DNA from: Mucilaginibacter sp.
GTDB taxonomy: Bacteria > Bacteroidota > Bacteroidia > Sphingobacteriales > Sphingobacteriaceae
Direction: 5' to 3'
Length of the DNA: 32,374 nucleotides
Assembly: GCA_016763755.1 (NCBI GenBank)
Contig: JAESTD010000126.1
Coordinates: 1-32,374 of the forward strand
Shown: positions 25,322-32,374 of the stretch, piece after piece
How positions within the stretch are numbered: the first letter of the stretch is position 1
Layout of the letters: each line of letters starts with the position of its first letter
Notes under the pieces: model-generated
What the model was told of the DNA's origin: nothing
The model's input: only the letters and a program-made list of their open reading frames with translations
Databases searched by the model: none
Program-made: the position numbers and the translations under genes

Positions 25322-26410
25322 TTATTTATTCTCCTTAACTAAAGCTGTTTTAAGGTTTTTCCTGATAGGTATATCAAGCAAAACCATCACAAGATAAGCA
25401 AAGCCAATTAATACCACGGTACCCAAGGCGGTTACGATGGTCATTTCGCTCATGCTTGGTTTCTTCGCCTCAACCCAGCTCATAAACCACCAGATGAAAG
25501 GGTAGTGTACCATATATAATGGGTAAGAGATCTCGCCCAGAAAATCGCAAACCTTGTTCGATGTGCCCGATTGCTCTATGCCAGCGCCCAAAGCCAGCAG
25601 GAACGGAAAATAGAATATCACCGTAAGCGGCTCAAATAAGGCATTATAGCTTTCTCTGAAGGGGACGACAAATACCACAAAAAGCAGCACGCTTATCAAT
25701 GCGAAACTTACTTTAGATTTAATGATCCATTGCGAGCGATAAACCAGTATGCCTGCTAAAAACGAAAAGCTCATGCGGGCAAAACCGCCGGGCATGGTGT
25801 CGCCGCTCCACCCAAGGCTTAAATTGCCGGCCACGTGTGCTGCCCATAAGAGCCCAATAGCCGCTGCTAAGGTAAGTATCCAAAGTATCGTTTTATTTAC
25901 CCTCACCAATACCAGCGCATAAATGATGTTGGCGATATACTCAAAAAACAACGACCAGGTAGGCGGGTTTAAATGGAACAGGTTAAAGTATCTTTCCTTA
26001 ACCAATGCGTACGGCACCATCACTATTGATGCAATAAACATAAGCACCAAATTACCTTCGTATTTCTGGTACAGGTTGCTCCAGGGGTCGAACATGAAGC
26101 CAAGCAAACCTATCACCGCACCGATAATTACCAACGGATGCAGGCGTATCAAACGCATCTTAAAAAAGTTGCCGATGCCGATCTTGGATAACCTGTTATC
26201 ATAAGCATAGGCTATCACAAATCCCGAAAGGCAGAAAAAGAAATCAACGGCCAGGTAGGCGTGGGCAATAAAGCTGTTCTTGTATTCGGGTTGTACCAGC
26301 TCCATAAAGTGAAACACTACAACAGAGATGGCAGCAATGCCACGCAACCCATCAAGAACGGCATAGTGCGGACGGGTATTGGTTAAATTAGTAACAGTTT
26401 GGTTAGTCAT
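25322..26410 (-). CDS. Acyltransferase 3 family membrane protein (OafA-like)
   Basis: Integral membrane O-acyltransferase of the Acyl_transf_3 family, which moves acetyl or other acyl groups to exported sugars. The 362-residue product starts with the family pattern YAVLDGLRGIAAISVVVFHF, giving the conserved R and the His of VVVFHF. FFFCLSGFVIAYAY, FFKMRLIRLHPLVIIG and PLYMVHYPFIWW are further hallmarks. About ten membrane segments are present and no SGNH domain is fused. It lies between the DUF1349 gene (24-base gap) and purU (18-base gap). The acceptor is unknown. Confidence 0.93.
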   Translation of the reverse strand: MTNQTVTNLTNTRPHYAVLDGLRGIAAISVVVFHFMELVQPEYKNSFIAHAYLAVDFFFCLSGFVIAYAYDNRLSKIGIGNFFKMRLIRLHPLVIIGAVIGLLGFMFDPWSNLYQKYEGNLVLMFIASIVMVPYALVKERYFNLFHLNPPTWSLFFEYIANIIYALVLVRVNKTILWILTLAAAIGLLWAAHVAGNLSLGWSGDTMPGGFARMSFSFLAGILVYRSQWIIKSKVSFALISVLLFVVFVVPFRESYNALFEPLTVIFYFPFLLALGAGIEQSGTSNKVCDFLGEISYPLYMVHYPFIWWFMSWVEAKKPSMSEMTIVTALGTVVLIGFAYLVMVLLDIPIRKNLKTALVKENK

Positions 26411-26434
26411 TAAAGGAAGTTCTGTAGATGATAT

Positions 26435-27091
26435 TTAGTTCGCGTTTTTCTTAAGCCATTCCAAACGGCGCTGATCGGGCAGGTGTTTTACCTTAAAATT
26501 CTCGAATTTGGCCTCAAAGCCTTTTCCATCCGGTGAAGCGGTCATCAGGCCAACCATTACGGGTTTGTTGTCCTGCAAAGGCGCATTGCGCGTCATGATA
26601 TAATTCACATCATCCAATGAGTAGAAAACCTCAACGGCATCCAGTCGGCGCACAATTTTTATCCATATAAAAGGTGGCACTTTATCCAAAGTAGTAACCG
26701 CCCAGTCGCTTACATGATGGGTAACCACACTGCTTACGTTAAATTTGCCATCAACAAACTCAACGCCTGCCTTTATGTAGTTCTCATGGTCGGTACGGAT
26801 CATAATACCCATCTGATCAAAGCGGGCTTTGTAGGCACCAGTAAGTTTTACTTTGGCCTCAAACTCGCCACCGTATGTAGTGTAATAAAAAGGAGCGTCA
26901 TCAACGGTAAAACCGTAGTGAGATATGCGCCAGTAATCACTCTGTGGCGTTACGGACATGATTAAAGTTTGATTCTTAATATCCCATTTTTCGGGCTCAT
27001 TAAACCATTGCATTTTATCCAGGCTTTGGGCAGATGTTAGTTTAACGGCGCATAGCGCAACAAGGGCCAGAAATAGTCCTTTCTTCTTCAT
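26435..27091 (-). CDS. Exported DUF1349 protein (concanavalin-like fold)
   Basis: A 218-residue protein with a signal peptide (MKKKGLFLALVALCAVKLTSAQ) and a DUF1349 domain: KMQWFNEPEKWDIKNQTLIM, SDYWRISHYGFTVDDAPFYY, FDQMGIMIRTDHENYIKAGVEF and VEVFYSLDDVNYIMTR. The fold is a beta-sandwich like concanavalin/laminin-G lectins, so glycan binding or hydrolysis in the periplasm is plausible but not shown. The yeast name 'regulation of enolase' attached to the family is not informative here. It is the first gene of the minus-strand trio and is divergent from mraZ, with an MraZ-type element about 83 bases upstream. Confidence 0.88.
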   Translation of the reverse strand: MKKKGLFLALVALCAVKLTSAQSLDKMQWFNEPEKWDIKNQTLIMSVTPQSDYWRISHYGFTVDDAPFYYTTYGGEFEAKVKLTGAYKARFDQMGIMIRTDHENYIKAGVEFVDGKFNVSSVVTHHVSDWAVTTLDKVPPFIWIKIVRRLDAVEVFYSLDDVNYIMTRNAPLQDNKPVMVGLMTASPDGKGFEAKFENFKVKHLPDQRRLEWLKKNAN

Positions 27092-27173
27092 TTCGTTCAG
27101 GTAGTAATTGTAGTGCGTACAGTTTATTACCGCAAGTATAATGATTAAGAACGGGCACTCATAGCACCAGTTT

Positions 27174-27194
27174 TATTCCATTTTTTACCACCCT
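27174..27194 (-). promoter_or_regulatory. Second MraZ-type box, facing the DUF1349 operon
   Basis: On the minus strand this reads AGGGTGGTAAAAAATGGAAT and one more base. It matches 18 of 21 positions of the mraZ-side element at 27373-27393, with the TGG cores again 10 bases apart. It lies 83 bases upstream of the DUF1349 start. Binding by MraZ is inferred. Confidence 0.5.
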
Positions 27195-27363
27195 ATAAAA
27201 ATATCATTGCTGAGCGCTGTTTTTGAGCAGGAATAGCACTTTAAATCCCCTGAAGAATAGCTCGTTACAGCTTATTTATACCTGAGGTTTTTTGACTGAT
27301 AAAAAATTGATTTTTCGGAATTTATGACAAAACATGACCACCCAAAAATTGTTGAAAACTTTT

Positions 27364-27393
27364 AAGTGGTAAAGAGTGGTAAAAAGTGGAAGA
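27364..27393 (+). promoter_or_regulatory. MraZ-binding direct repeats upstream of mraZ
   Basis: Three copies of AGTGG follow each other with an exact 10-base period (27365, 27375, 27385), each preceded by A-rich bases. Reported MraZ sites are TGGGN repeats every 10 bases in E. coli and AAAGTG[T/G]NNN repeats in Mycoplasma; the latter fits well. The near-consensus -7 element TACTTTTA at 27401 lies just downstream, so autoregulation by MraZ is likely. Confidence 0.82.
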
Positions 27394-27435
27394 AGTATTT
27401 TACTTTTACGTTACAAAAATTGCCGACAGTCTATA

Positions 27436-27900
27436 ATGTCCTATTTAACCGGAGAATTTGAATGTAAACTTGATGCCAAAGGGCGGATGATGATCCCTGC
27501 AGGCCTGAAGAAACAGCTTCCAGAAGCTGAGACTGAAGGTCTTGTGATCAACCGCGGCCTTGAAAAGTATCTTGTTATCTATACAAAAACCGAGTGGGAC
27601 AAAAAGCTTGATGAGCTGAGCGAACTTAACGAATACGATAGAAAAGTTAATCAGTTTGTAAGATATTTTACTGGTGGAGCTACTCCGGTGGTAACGGATG
27701 CGGCAGGCCGGATCAATCTGCCGAAAAGCTTGATGGAATACGCGGGCATTACCGGCGAAGTGGTTTTAACCTGTATGTTAAATAAGGTAGAGATCTGGGA
27801 TAAAAAAGCACATCAGATAATGCTGAGCAACGAGCCCGAAAACTTTGCCGAACTGGCCGAAGAGGTGATGGTTAAAAAAGGAAAGGCTGGCAATGAGTAA
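27436..27900 (+). CDS. mraZ: Transcriptional regulator MraZ
   Basis: DNA-binding regulator of the division and cell-wall (dcw) cluster. From ATG 27436 the 154-residue protein begins MSYLTGEFECKLDAKGRMMIP, the first SpoVT-AbrB-like half with the DAKGR signature. The second half repeats it as TPVVTDAAGRINLPKSL. A GTG at 27376 would add 20 residues and overlap the MraZ boxes, so it is rejected. It overlaps rsmH by eight bases and is preceded by three 10-base-period repeats, supporting self-control. Confidence 0.95.
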   Translation: MSYLTGEFECKLDAKGRMMIPAGLKKQLPEAETEGLVINRGLEKYLVIYTKTEWDKKLDELSELNEYDRKVNQFVRYFTGGATPVVTDAAGRINLPKSLMEYAGITGEVVLTCMLNKVEIWDKKAHQIMLSNEPENFAELAEEVMVKKGKAGNE

Positions 27901-28795
27901 CTATCACGTACCCGTTATGCTGCAGGAGTGTATTGATGCTTTAGAGATTAAGCCCAATGGTACTTATGTGGATGTAACATTTGGCGGTGGCGGCCACTCG
28001 CGCGAGATCATGAAACACCTGGGCGAAGGTGGTAGGTTGCTGGCTTTTGACCAGGATGCCGATGCGCAACGGAACAGGATAGACGATGAACGTTTTGAGT
28101 TTGTTGACCAGAACTTCCGTTTCCTGAAAAATTTTGTGCGTTTGCACGATGCTTTGCCGGTTGATGGTATACTGGCAGATCTGGGTGTATCATCACACCA
28201 GTTTGATGAAGCCGAGCGTGGTTTCTCTATTCGTTTTGATGCAGAACTGGATATGCGCATGAACCAGGCATCAGACCTGAGCGCGAAGGAAGTAGTGAAC
28301 AATTACGGCGAGGCTGATCTGCACCGCATTTTTGGAATCTACGGCGAAATAAAAAATGCAAAGTCGCTGGCTAAAACTATTGTTACCGCAAGGTTAAATG
28401 GCCCGCTGAATACGATAGCCGATCTGAAGAATGCGATAAATAACCTGATCCCGCGCGGGAAAGAGTACAAATACCTGGCGCAGGTTTTTCAGGCGTTGAG
28501 GATAGAGGTTAACCAGGAGCTGGAAGCCCTAAAGGAGTTCTTAGAGCAATCGGCAGATGTGCTGGCTAAAGGCGGCAGGTTGGTGGTGATGTCATACCAC
28601 TCGCTGGAAGACAGACTGGTTAAAAATTTCATCGCCAAAGGCAAGTTCAGCGGCGAATTGGAGAAGGATATCTACGGTAATGATAACAGGCCTTTAGAGG
28701 CTGTTAGCAGAGGGGCGGTCACCGCAACTGAAGAAGAGATAAAAGACAATAACAGGGCACGCAGTGCAAAACTAAGGATAGCTGTAAAAAGATGA
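27893..28795 (+). CDS. rsmH: 16S rRNA (cytosine1402-N4)-methyltransferase
   Basis: Methylates N4 of C1402 in the decoding centre of 16S rRNA using SAM. The 300-residue protein starts MSNYHVPVMLQECIDALEIKP. The SAM-binding motif is YVDVTFGGGGHSREIMKHL, and ILADLGVSSHQFDEAERGFS is the RsmH signature. VMSYHSLEDRLVKNF and NNRARSAKLRIA close the fold. It overlaps mraZ by eight bases and the FtsL-like gene by four, so these genes are translationally coupled. Confidence 0.97.
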   Translation: MSNYHVPVMLQECIDALEIKPNGTYVDVTFGGGGHSREIMKHLGEGGRLLAFDQDADAQRNRIDDERFEFVDQNFRFLKNFVRLHDALPVDGILADLGVSSHQFDEAERGFSIRFDAELDMRMNQASDLSAKEVVNNYGEADLHRIFGIYGEIKNAKSLAKTIVTARLNGPLNTIADLKNAINNLIPRGKEYKYLAQVFQALRIEVNQELEALKEFLEQSADVLAKGGRLVVMSYHSLEDRLVKNFIAKGKFSGELEKDIYGNDNRPLEAVSRGAVTATEEEIKDNNRARSAKLRIAVKR

Positions 28796-29202
28796 GTAAC
28801 CGTTTACGTACAGAGATTCAGGAAGAAGAGGAAGAAGCCAAACAACTGGTTGTGGAAGAGAAGCCCCAAAAAAAAGAGCTTCCGGACAATCTGTTTACGC
28901 GTTTCCTTACCAAAGGTGTTATCAGTACCGATGATGCCACCCGTGCGCTGCCTTTTATATTATATGTAGCGATGCTGGGCATGTTCTACATCGCCAACAG
29001 GCATTTATCAGAAAACAATATACGTGAGCTGGATAAAGTGAGTAAAGAGGTAAAGGAATTAAGCTGGGAGTATAAAAGCACCAAGGCCGATCTGGCTTTT
29101 AAAAGTACGCTTACCGAAGTGGCAAAACGTGCCGATACGCTTGGTTTAAAGGAAAGTAACGAGCCGCCGCAAAAAATAACAGTAAAGGAGGATGCACAGT
29201 AA
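28792..29202 (+). CDS. ftsL: FtsL-like cell division protein
   Basis: Small bitopic membrane protein in the ftsL position of the dcw cluster. The 136-residue product has a charged cytoplasmic N-terminus (EIQEEEEEAKQLVVEEKPQ) and one membrane segment, ALPFILYVAMLGMFYIANRH, at about 53-72. A periplasmic helix follows, likely coiled coil (NNIRELDKVSKEVKELSWEY). FtsL sequences are poorly conserved, so the call relies on topology and on place between rsmH and the PBP. By analogy it would join FtsB and FtsQ to regulate septal peptidoglycan synthesis. It overlaps the PBP gene by one base (TAATG). Confidence 0.85.
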   Translation: MSNRLRTEIQEEEEEAKQLVVEEKPQKKELPDNLFTRFLTKGVISTDDATRALPFILYVAMLGMFYIANRHLSENNIRELDKVSKEVKELSWEYKSTKADLAFKSTLTEVAKRADTLGLKESNEPPQKITVKEDAQ

Positions 29203-31286
29203 TGGGTATCAGGACTAACATATTATTGAGGGTTTACCTGGCGTTCGGGTTAATTCTTTTGTTTGCCGGCGCTGTGTTGGTGCAGCTTGGCCGTGTGCAA
29301 TTATCCCAGGGCGATAAGTGGAAAGCCATGGCCCGCAATCTCTCAACCCGATACCGTAACATTGATGCGGCGCGGGGTAATATTTTCTCTAACGACGGCA
29401 GTTTACTGGCTACATCGGTGCCTGAGTACGAGCTGAGAATGGACATGTTGGCCCTTACAGACGAAAAGATATTTGATGAAAAAGTAGACTCATTATCGCG
29501 CAAGCTGTCAGCTTTTTTTGGCGATAAGTCGGCACGCGAATATTCCAGGCTGCTGCGCGACGCACGTAAGGACGGCGCACGTTATCAGTTGCTAAGGCGC
29601 AAGGTTACCTATAACGAGTTGAAGGAAGTACGCACGTTTCCCATCTTTAAAATGGGGAAAAATAAAGGTGGTTTAATTGCAGTACAGCAAAATAAACGCA
29701 TCCTGCCATTCCGTGCGTTGGCTGCCCGTACTATCGGTTATAAAAACGAGAACGTTAAGAATCCGGTGGGTCTTGAGGGCGCTTACGCGGATTACATCAA
29801 TGGCGAAAGCGGTAAACGCCTGGAGAGCCGTATAGCCGGCGGTGTTTGGGTTCCGGTAAATGATGAGGATGAGGTAGCACCAAAAGATGGTGCAGATATC
29901 ATCTCGACCATTGATGTAAACATGCAGGACCTGGTGCAAAATGCATTAGAGAAACAATTGATAGTTACCAATGCTGATCACGGCGCCGCTATCCTGATGG
30001 AAGTAGCTACCGGAGAGGTAAGGGCAGTTGCCAATTATACCCGCATGCCCGATGGTACTTTTAAAGAGAAGTTTAATTATGCCATTGCCGGTAATCAGGA
30101 TCCCGGCTCTACTTTCAAACTGGCATCCTATATGGCTTTGATTGAAGACCATAAGGTTGATACAAGTACCATGGTTAACACCGGCGAGTATCCAATTCCC
30201 GGCCATGTTATCAAAGATTCGCATGGTAGTATAGGTAGGGTCAGTGTTAAAAAGGCTTTTGAAAAATCATCAAACGCGGCGGTTGCTTACCTGGTTAATA
30301 CCAGTTACAAAGAGAACCAGTCTAAATTTACAGATCACCTCTATGACTGGCATCTTAATGAGAAGATGGATCTGCAGATTCCCGGTGAAGCGCAGCCTGT
30401 AGTGAAAAACCCTAAGAACCGCAGCTGGAACAAAAATATGAGCTTACCGCAAATGGCTTATGGCTATGAAATGCAGCTTACACCATTAAAGATGTTAAGC
30501 TTTTACAACGCGGTTGCCAATAATGGTAAAATGGTAAGTCCTGTTTTTGTAAAGGAAATAAGAAGACTTGGCAATACCATAGAGCGTTTCCAAACCCGCG
30601 TAATTAACGACAAGATCTGTTCTGACGTTACCCTGAAAAAAATGCAGGGAATGCTGGAGGGAGTGGTTACGGAAGGTAGCGGACATGATTACGTATATAA
30701 TCCGCTTTACAAAATAGCCGGTAAAACAGGTACGGCACAGGTGGCCGATGCCAATAAAGGTTATAAAGCTAAAAAGCAATATCAGGCTTCGTTTTGTGGT
30801 TATTTTCCGGCAGATCATCCGAAGTATTCATTGATCGTGGTAATTAACGACCCTAAGAATGGCTATTACGCAGCTTCAGTTGCGGGGCCTGCTTTCAGGG
30901 AAATTGCAGATAAGGTTTACGCCGGTGATATGGAGCTGAACCAATCGCCGATTAGATATGTAGGTAACACGACGCTGCCGAAGTACAAGCAGGGCAACGT
31001 TAAAGCCCTTAAAAAGGTGTACGAAAAGCTGAGTCTTAAACCGCTTTATGCGTCAGCGAATTTAAGTGGTATCGATACCAGTAACGGTATCGGGTTTGAG
31101 GATAATAAGTATAAGACCGGTACTGTGCCAAACGTGACAGGCATGGGCCTTAGCGATGCATTGTATGCCTTGGGTAATGCCGGGTACAAGGTATCAGTAA
31201 AAGGCAGCGGCTCGGTGGCAACACAATCCGTAACCGGCGGAAGTATCATACCTAAAGGATCAAAAATTTTAATTGAACTGCAATGA
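29202..31286 (+). CDS. ftsI: Division-specific penicillin-binding protein (FtsI/PBP3 type) with PASTA domain
   Basis: Septal class B transpeptidase that cross-links peptidoglycan. The 694-residue protein has an N-terminal anchor (LLRVYLAFGLILLFAGAVLV), a dimerisation/pedestal region, and the transpeptidase domain. That domain has the nucleophile motif STFK (303-306), SSN (356-358) and KTGTA (508-512). A PASTA domain from about 640 to the end (KTGTVPNVTGMGLSDALYAL to the C-terminus) is absent from E. coli FtsI but usual in this phylum and in Firmicutes. It overlaps the FtsL-like gene by one base and murE by four. Confidence 0.96.
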   Translation: MGIRTNILLRVYLAFGLILLFAGAVLVQLGRVQLSQGDKWKAMARNLSTRYRNIDAARGNIFSNDGSLLATSVPEYELRMDMLALTDEKIFDEKVDSLSRKLSAFFGDKSAREYSRLLRDARKDGARYQLLRRKVTYNELKEVRTFPIFKMGKNKGGLIAVQQNKRILPFRALAARTIGYKNENVKNPVGLEGAYADYINGESGKRLESRIAGGVWVPVNDEDEVAPKDGADIISTIDVNMQDLVQNALEKQLIVTNADHGAAILMEVATGEVRAVANYTRMPDGTFKEKFNYAIAGNQDPGSTFKLASYMALIEDHKVDTSTMVNTGEYPIPGHVIKDSHGSIGRVSVKKAFEKSSNAAVAYLVNTSYKENQSKFTDHLYDWHLNEKMDLQIPGEAQPVVKNPKNRSWNKNMSLPQMAYGYEMQLTPLKMLSFYNAVANNGKMVSPVFVKEIRRLGNTIERFQTRVINDKICSDVTLKKMQGMLEGVVTEGSGHDYVYNPLYKIAGKTGTAQVADANKGYKAKKQYQASFCGYFPADHPKYSLIVVINDPKNGYYAASVAGPAFREIADKVYAGDMELNQSPIRYVGNTTLPKYKQGNVKALKKVYEKLSLKPLYASANLSGIDTSNGIGFEDNKYKTGTVPNVTGMGLSDALYALGNAGYKVSVKGSGSVATQSVTGGSIIPKGSKILIELQ

Positions 31287-32374
31287 GATACCTGAGCGAT
31301 ATAGTAGAAGGAGTAGCCTTTACCGAACTGCAGGGAAGTGCTGATGTGGAGATAACTGCCATTGTGTTCGATTCGCGCAAGGTGGTGCCAGGCTGCATGT
31401 TTGTGGCTGTAAAAGGGACAGCTGTTGATGGGCATGATTACATCGATCAGGCAATTAAAGATGGTGCTATCGCGATAGTTTGCGAAGAACTTCCTGCCCA
31501 TACTGCAGCCGAGGTCGATTTTCTGATGGTAGCTAATTCTGCAAAGGCCTTGGGTACTATGGCCGCAAATTTTTATGAAAATCCATCAAGCAATTTAAAG
31601 CTGGTAGGGGTAACCGGCACCAACGGTAAAACCACCATTGCAACGCTGCTATACAAGCTATTCCGCGATATGGGTTATAAATGCGGGTTGCTTTCAACTG
31701 TAGAGAACCAGATAGATGGTAAAGTTATCCCATCCACTCATACCACGCCCGGTCCGGTGGCACTAAACAAGTTGCTATCTGATATGGTTGACCAGGGTTG
31801 CGATTATTGCTTTATGGAAGTAAGCTCGCACGCGGTATCACAATATCGTATTGAGGGTCTTAGATTCTCGGGTGCGATATTCTCGAACTTGACGCACGAC
31901 CATTTAGATTATCATAAAACCTTTGATAGCTATCTGAAAGCGAAGAAGGCGTTCTTTGATAACCTGCCGAAAAGTGCATTCGCATTAACCAATGTTGACG
32001 ATAAGAACGGTAATGTGATGCTGCAAAATACATCAGCACATAAAAAAAGCTACGGCCTTAAAAGTATGGCCGATTACCGCGCCCGCATCATCGAGAACCA
32101 GTTCAGCGGTTTACTGCTGAATATCGACAATGAGGAAGTATGGTTTAAACTGGTTGGAACCTTTAACGCTTACAACCTGCTGGCAGTTTATGCTGCCGCG
32201 ATGTTGTTAGAACAGGATAAATCAAAAGTGCTGATAAGCCTGAGCAAGCTCACCGGTGCCGAAGGCAGGTTTGAGTATGTAACCGCACCTAACAAAACCA
32301 TCGGTATTGTTGATTATGCCCACACACCTGATGCTGTGCAAAATGTACTGAGCACTATCCACGATATCCGCAAA
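31283..32374 (+). CDS. murE: UDP-MurNAc-tripeptide ligase MurE (cut by window end)
   Basis: Adds the third residue (usually meso-diaminopimelate in Gram-negatives) to UDP-MurNAc-L-Ala-D-Glu. The first 364 residues are present and the frame is open to the last base. The N-terminal domain starts MRYLSDIVEGVAF with VFDSRKVVPGCMFVA. The ATP loop is GTNGKTT (112-118), and MEVSSHAVSQYRI and THDHLDYHKTFDSY are Mur-ligase signatures. GTFNAYNLLAVYAA and IVDYAHTPDAV follow. The DNPR-type specificity motif lies beyond the window, so DAP versus Lys cannot be read. ATGA overlap with the PBP gene indicates coupling. Confidence 0.96.
   Translation, partial: MRYLSDIVEGVAFTELQGSADVEITAIVFDSRKVVPGCMFVAVKGTAVDGHDYIDQAIKDGAIAIVCEELPAHTAAEVDFLMVANSAKALGTMAANFYENPSSNLKLVGVTGTNGKTTIATLLYKLFRDMGYKCGLLSTVENQIDGKVIPSTHTTPGPVALNKLLSDMVDQGCDYCFMEVSSHAVSQYRIEGLRFSGAIFSNLTHDHLDYHKTFDSYLKAKKAFFDNLPKSAFALTNVDDKNGNVMLQNTSAHKKSYGLKSMADYRARIIENQFSGLLLNIDNEEVWFKLVGTFNAYNLLAVYAAAMLLEQDKSKVLISLSKLTGAEGRFEYVTAPNKTIGIVDYAHTPDAVQNVLSTIHDIRK

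Larger units (their letters stand above)
27092..27435. other. Intergenic region between the DUF1349 operon and mraZ
   Basis: This 344-base gap separates divergent units and contains no convincing gene. It holds an MraZ-type element facing the DUF1349 gene (27174-27194), an MraZ repeat set facing mraZ (27364-27393), and a near-consensus -7 element TACTTTTA at 27401-27408. I see no clear structure between 27195 and 27363. Confidence 0.7.

Overview
This window looks like chromosome from a member of the Bacteroidota, most likely family Sphingobacteriaceae (Mucilaginibacter- or Pedobacter-like). The evidence is an isolated atpD-atpC pair, an Obg protein without the C-terminal OCT domain, a tRNA gene without encoded CCA, a NusG-like antiterminator of the Bacteroides UpxY type in a polysaccharide locus, a cell-division cluster of mraZ-rsmH-ftsL-like-PBP-murE, and several promoters matching the Bacteroidota -7 element TAnnTTTG. 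The genus is inferred, not proven.

Layout. (1) 1-5.7 kb is housekeeping: atpC and atpD on the minus strand, a quinone oxidoreductase divergent from a peroxiredoxin, tRNA-Arg(ACG) behind a textbook promoter, then adk and obgE. (2) 5.7-15.6 kb is a minus-strand surface-polysaccharide locus. In transcription order it runs: Wza-like export lipoprotein, UpxY-like antiterminator, AsnB-type amidotransferase, GT4, ABC-2 permease, GT4, methyltransferase, GT2, WcaF-like acyltransferase and a polytopic GT-C-like membrane protein. Two genes (asnB and the second GT4) are each broken by a one-base frameshift. (3) 15.7-17.6 kb, divergent from that locus, holds a GT2 and a WecA/TagO-type phosphosugar transferase that probably starts glycan assembly. 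(4) 17.7-20.9 kb holds gap, a GNAT acetyltransferase, pgk and a VOC protein. (5) 20.9-22.7 kb is the least understood part: two paralogous Cys-rich lipoproteins flank a small exported protein of unknown function and an amber-interrupted S74-type protein. (6) 22.8-24.3 kb is a secreted GH32 fructosidase. (7) A run of hairpins separates it from a minus-strand trio of DUF1349 protein, acyltransferase 3 and purU. (8) 27.4 kb to the window edge is the start of the dcw cluster (mraZ, rsmH, ftsL-like, PBP/FtsI, murE, the last cut by the window).

The polysaccharide genes form a logical set: a WecA-like initiating enzyme, glycosyltransferases, decorating enzymes, membrane export and an outer-membrane exit protein. 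However, no ABC ATPase partner, Wzc kinase, flippase or polymerase is recognisable in the window. The strongest items for follow-up are a 21-bp MraZ-type element present in both orientations upstream of mraZ and of the divergent DUF1349 operon, a slippery A_AAA_AAG heptamer exactly at the GT4 frameshift, the paralogous GGCNCH lipoproteins, and the hairpin array at 24.3-24.5 kb. I do not see a clearly new defence or mobile system here.
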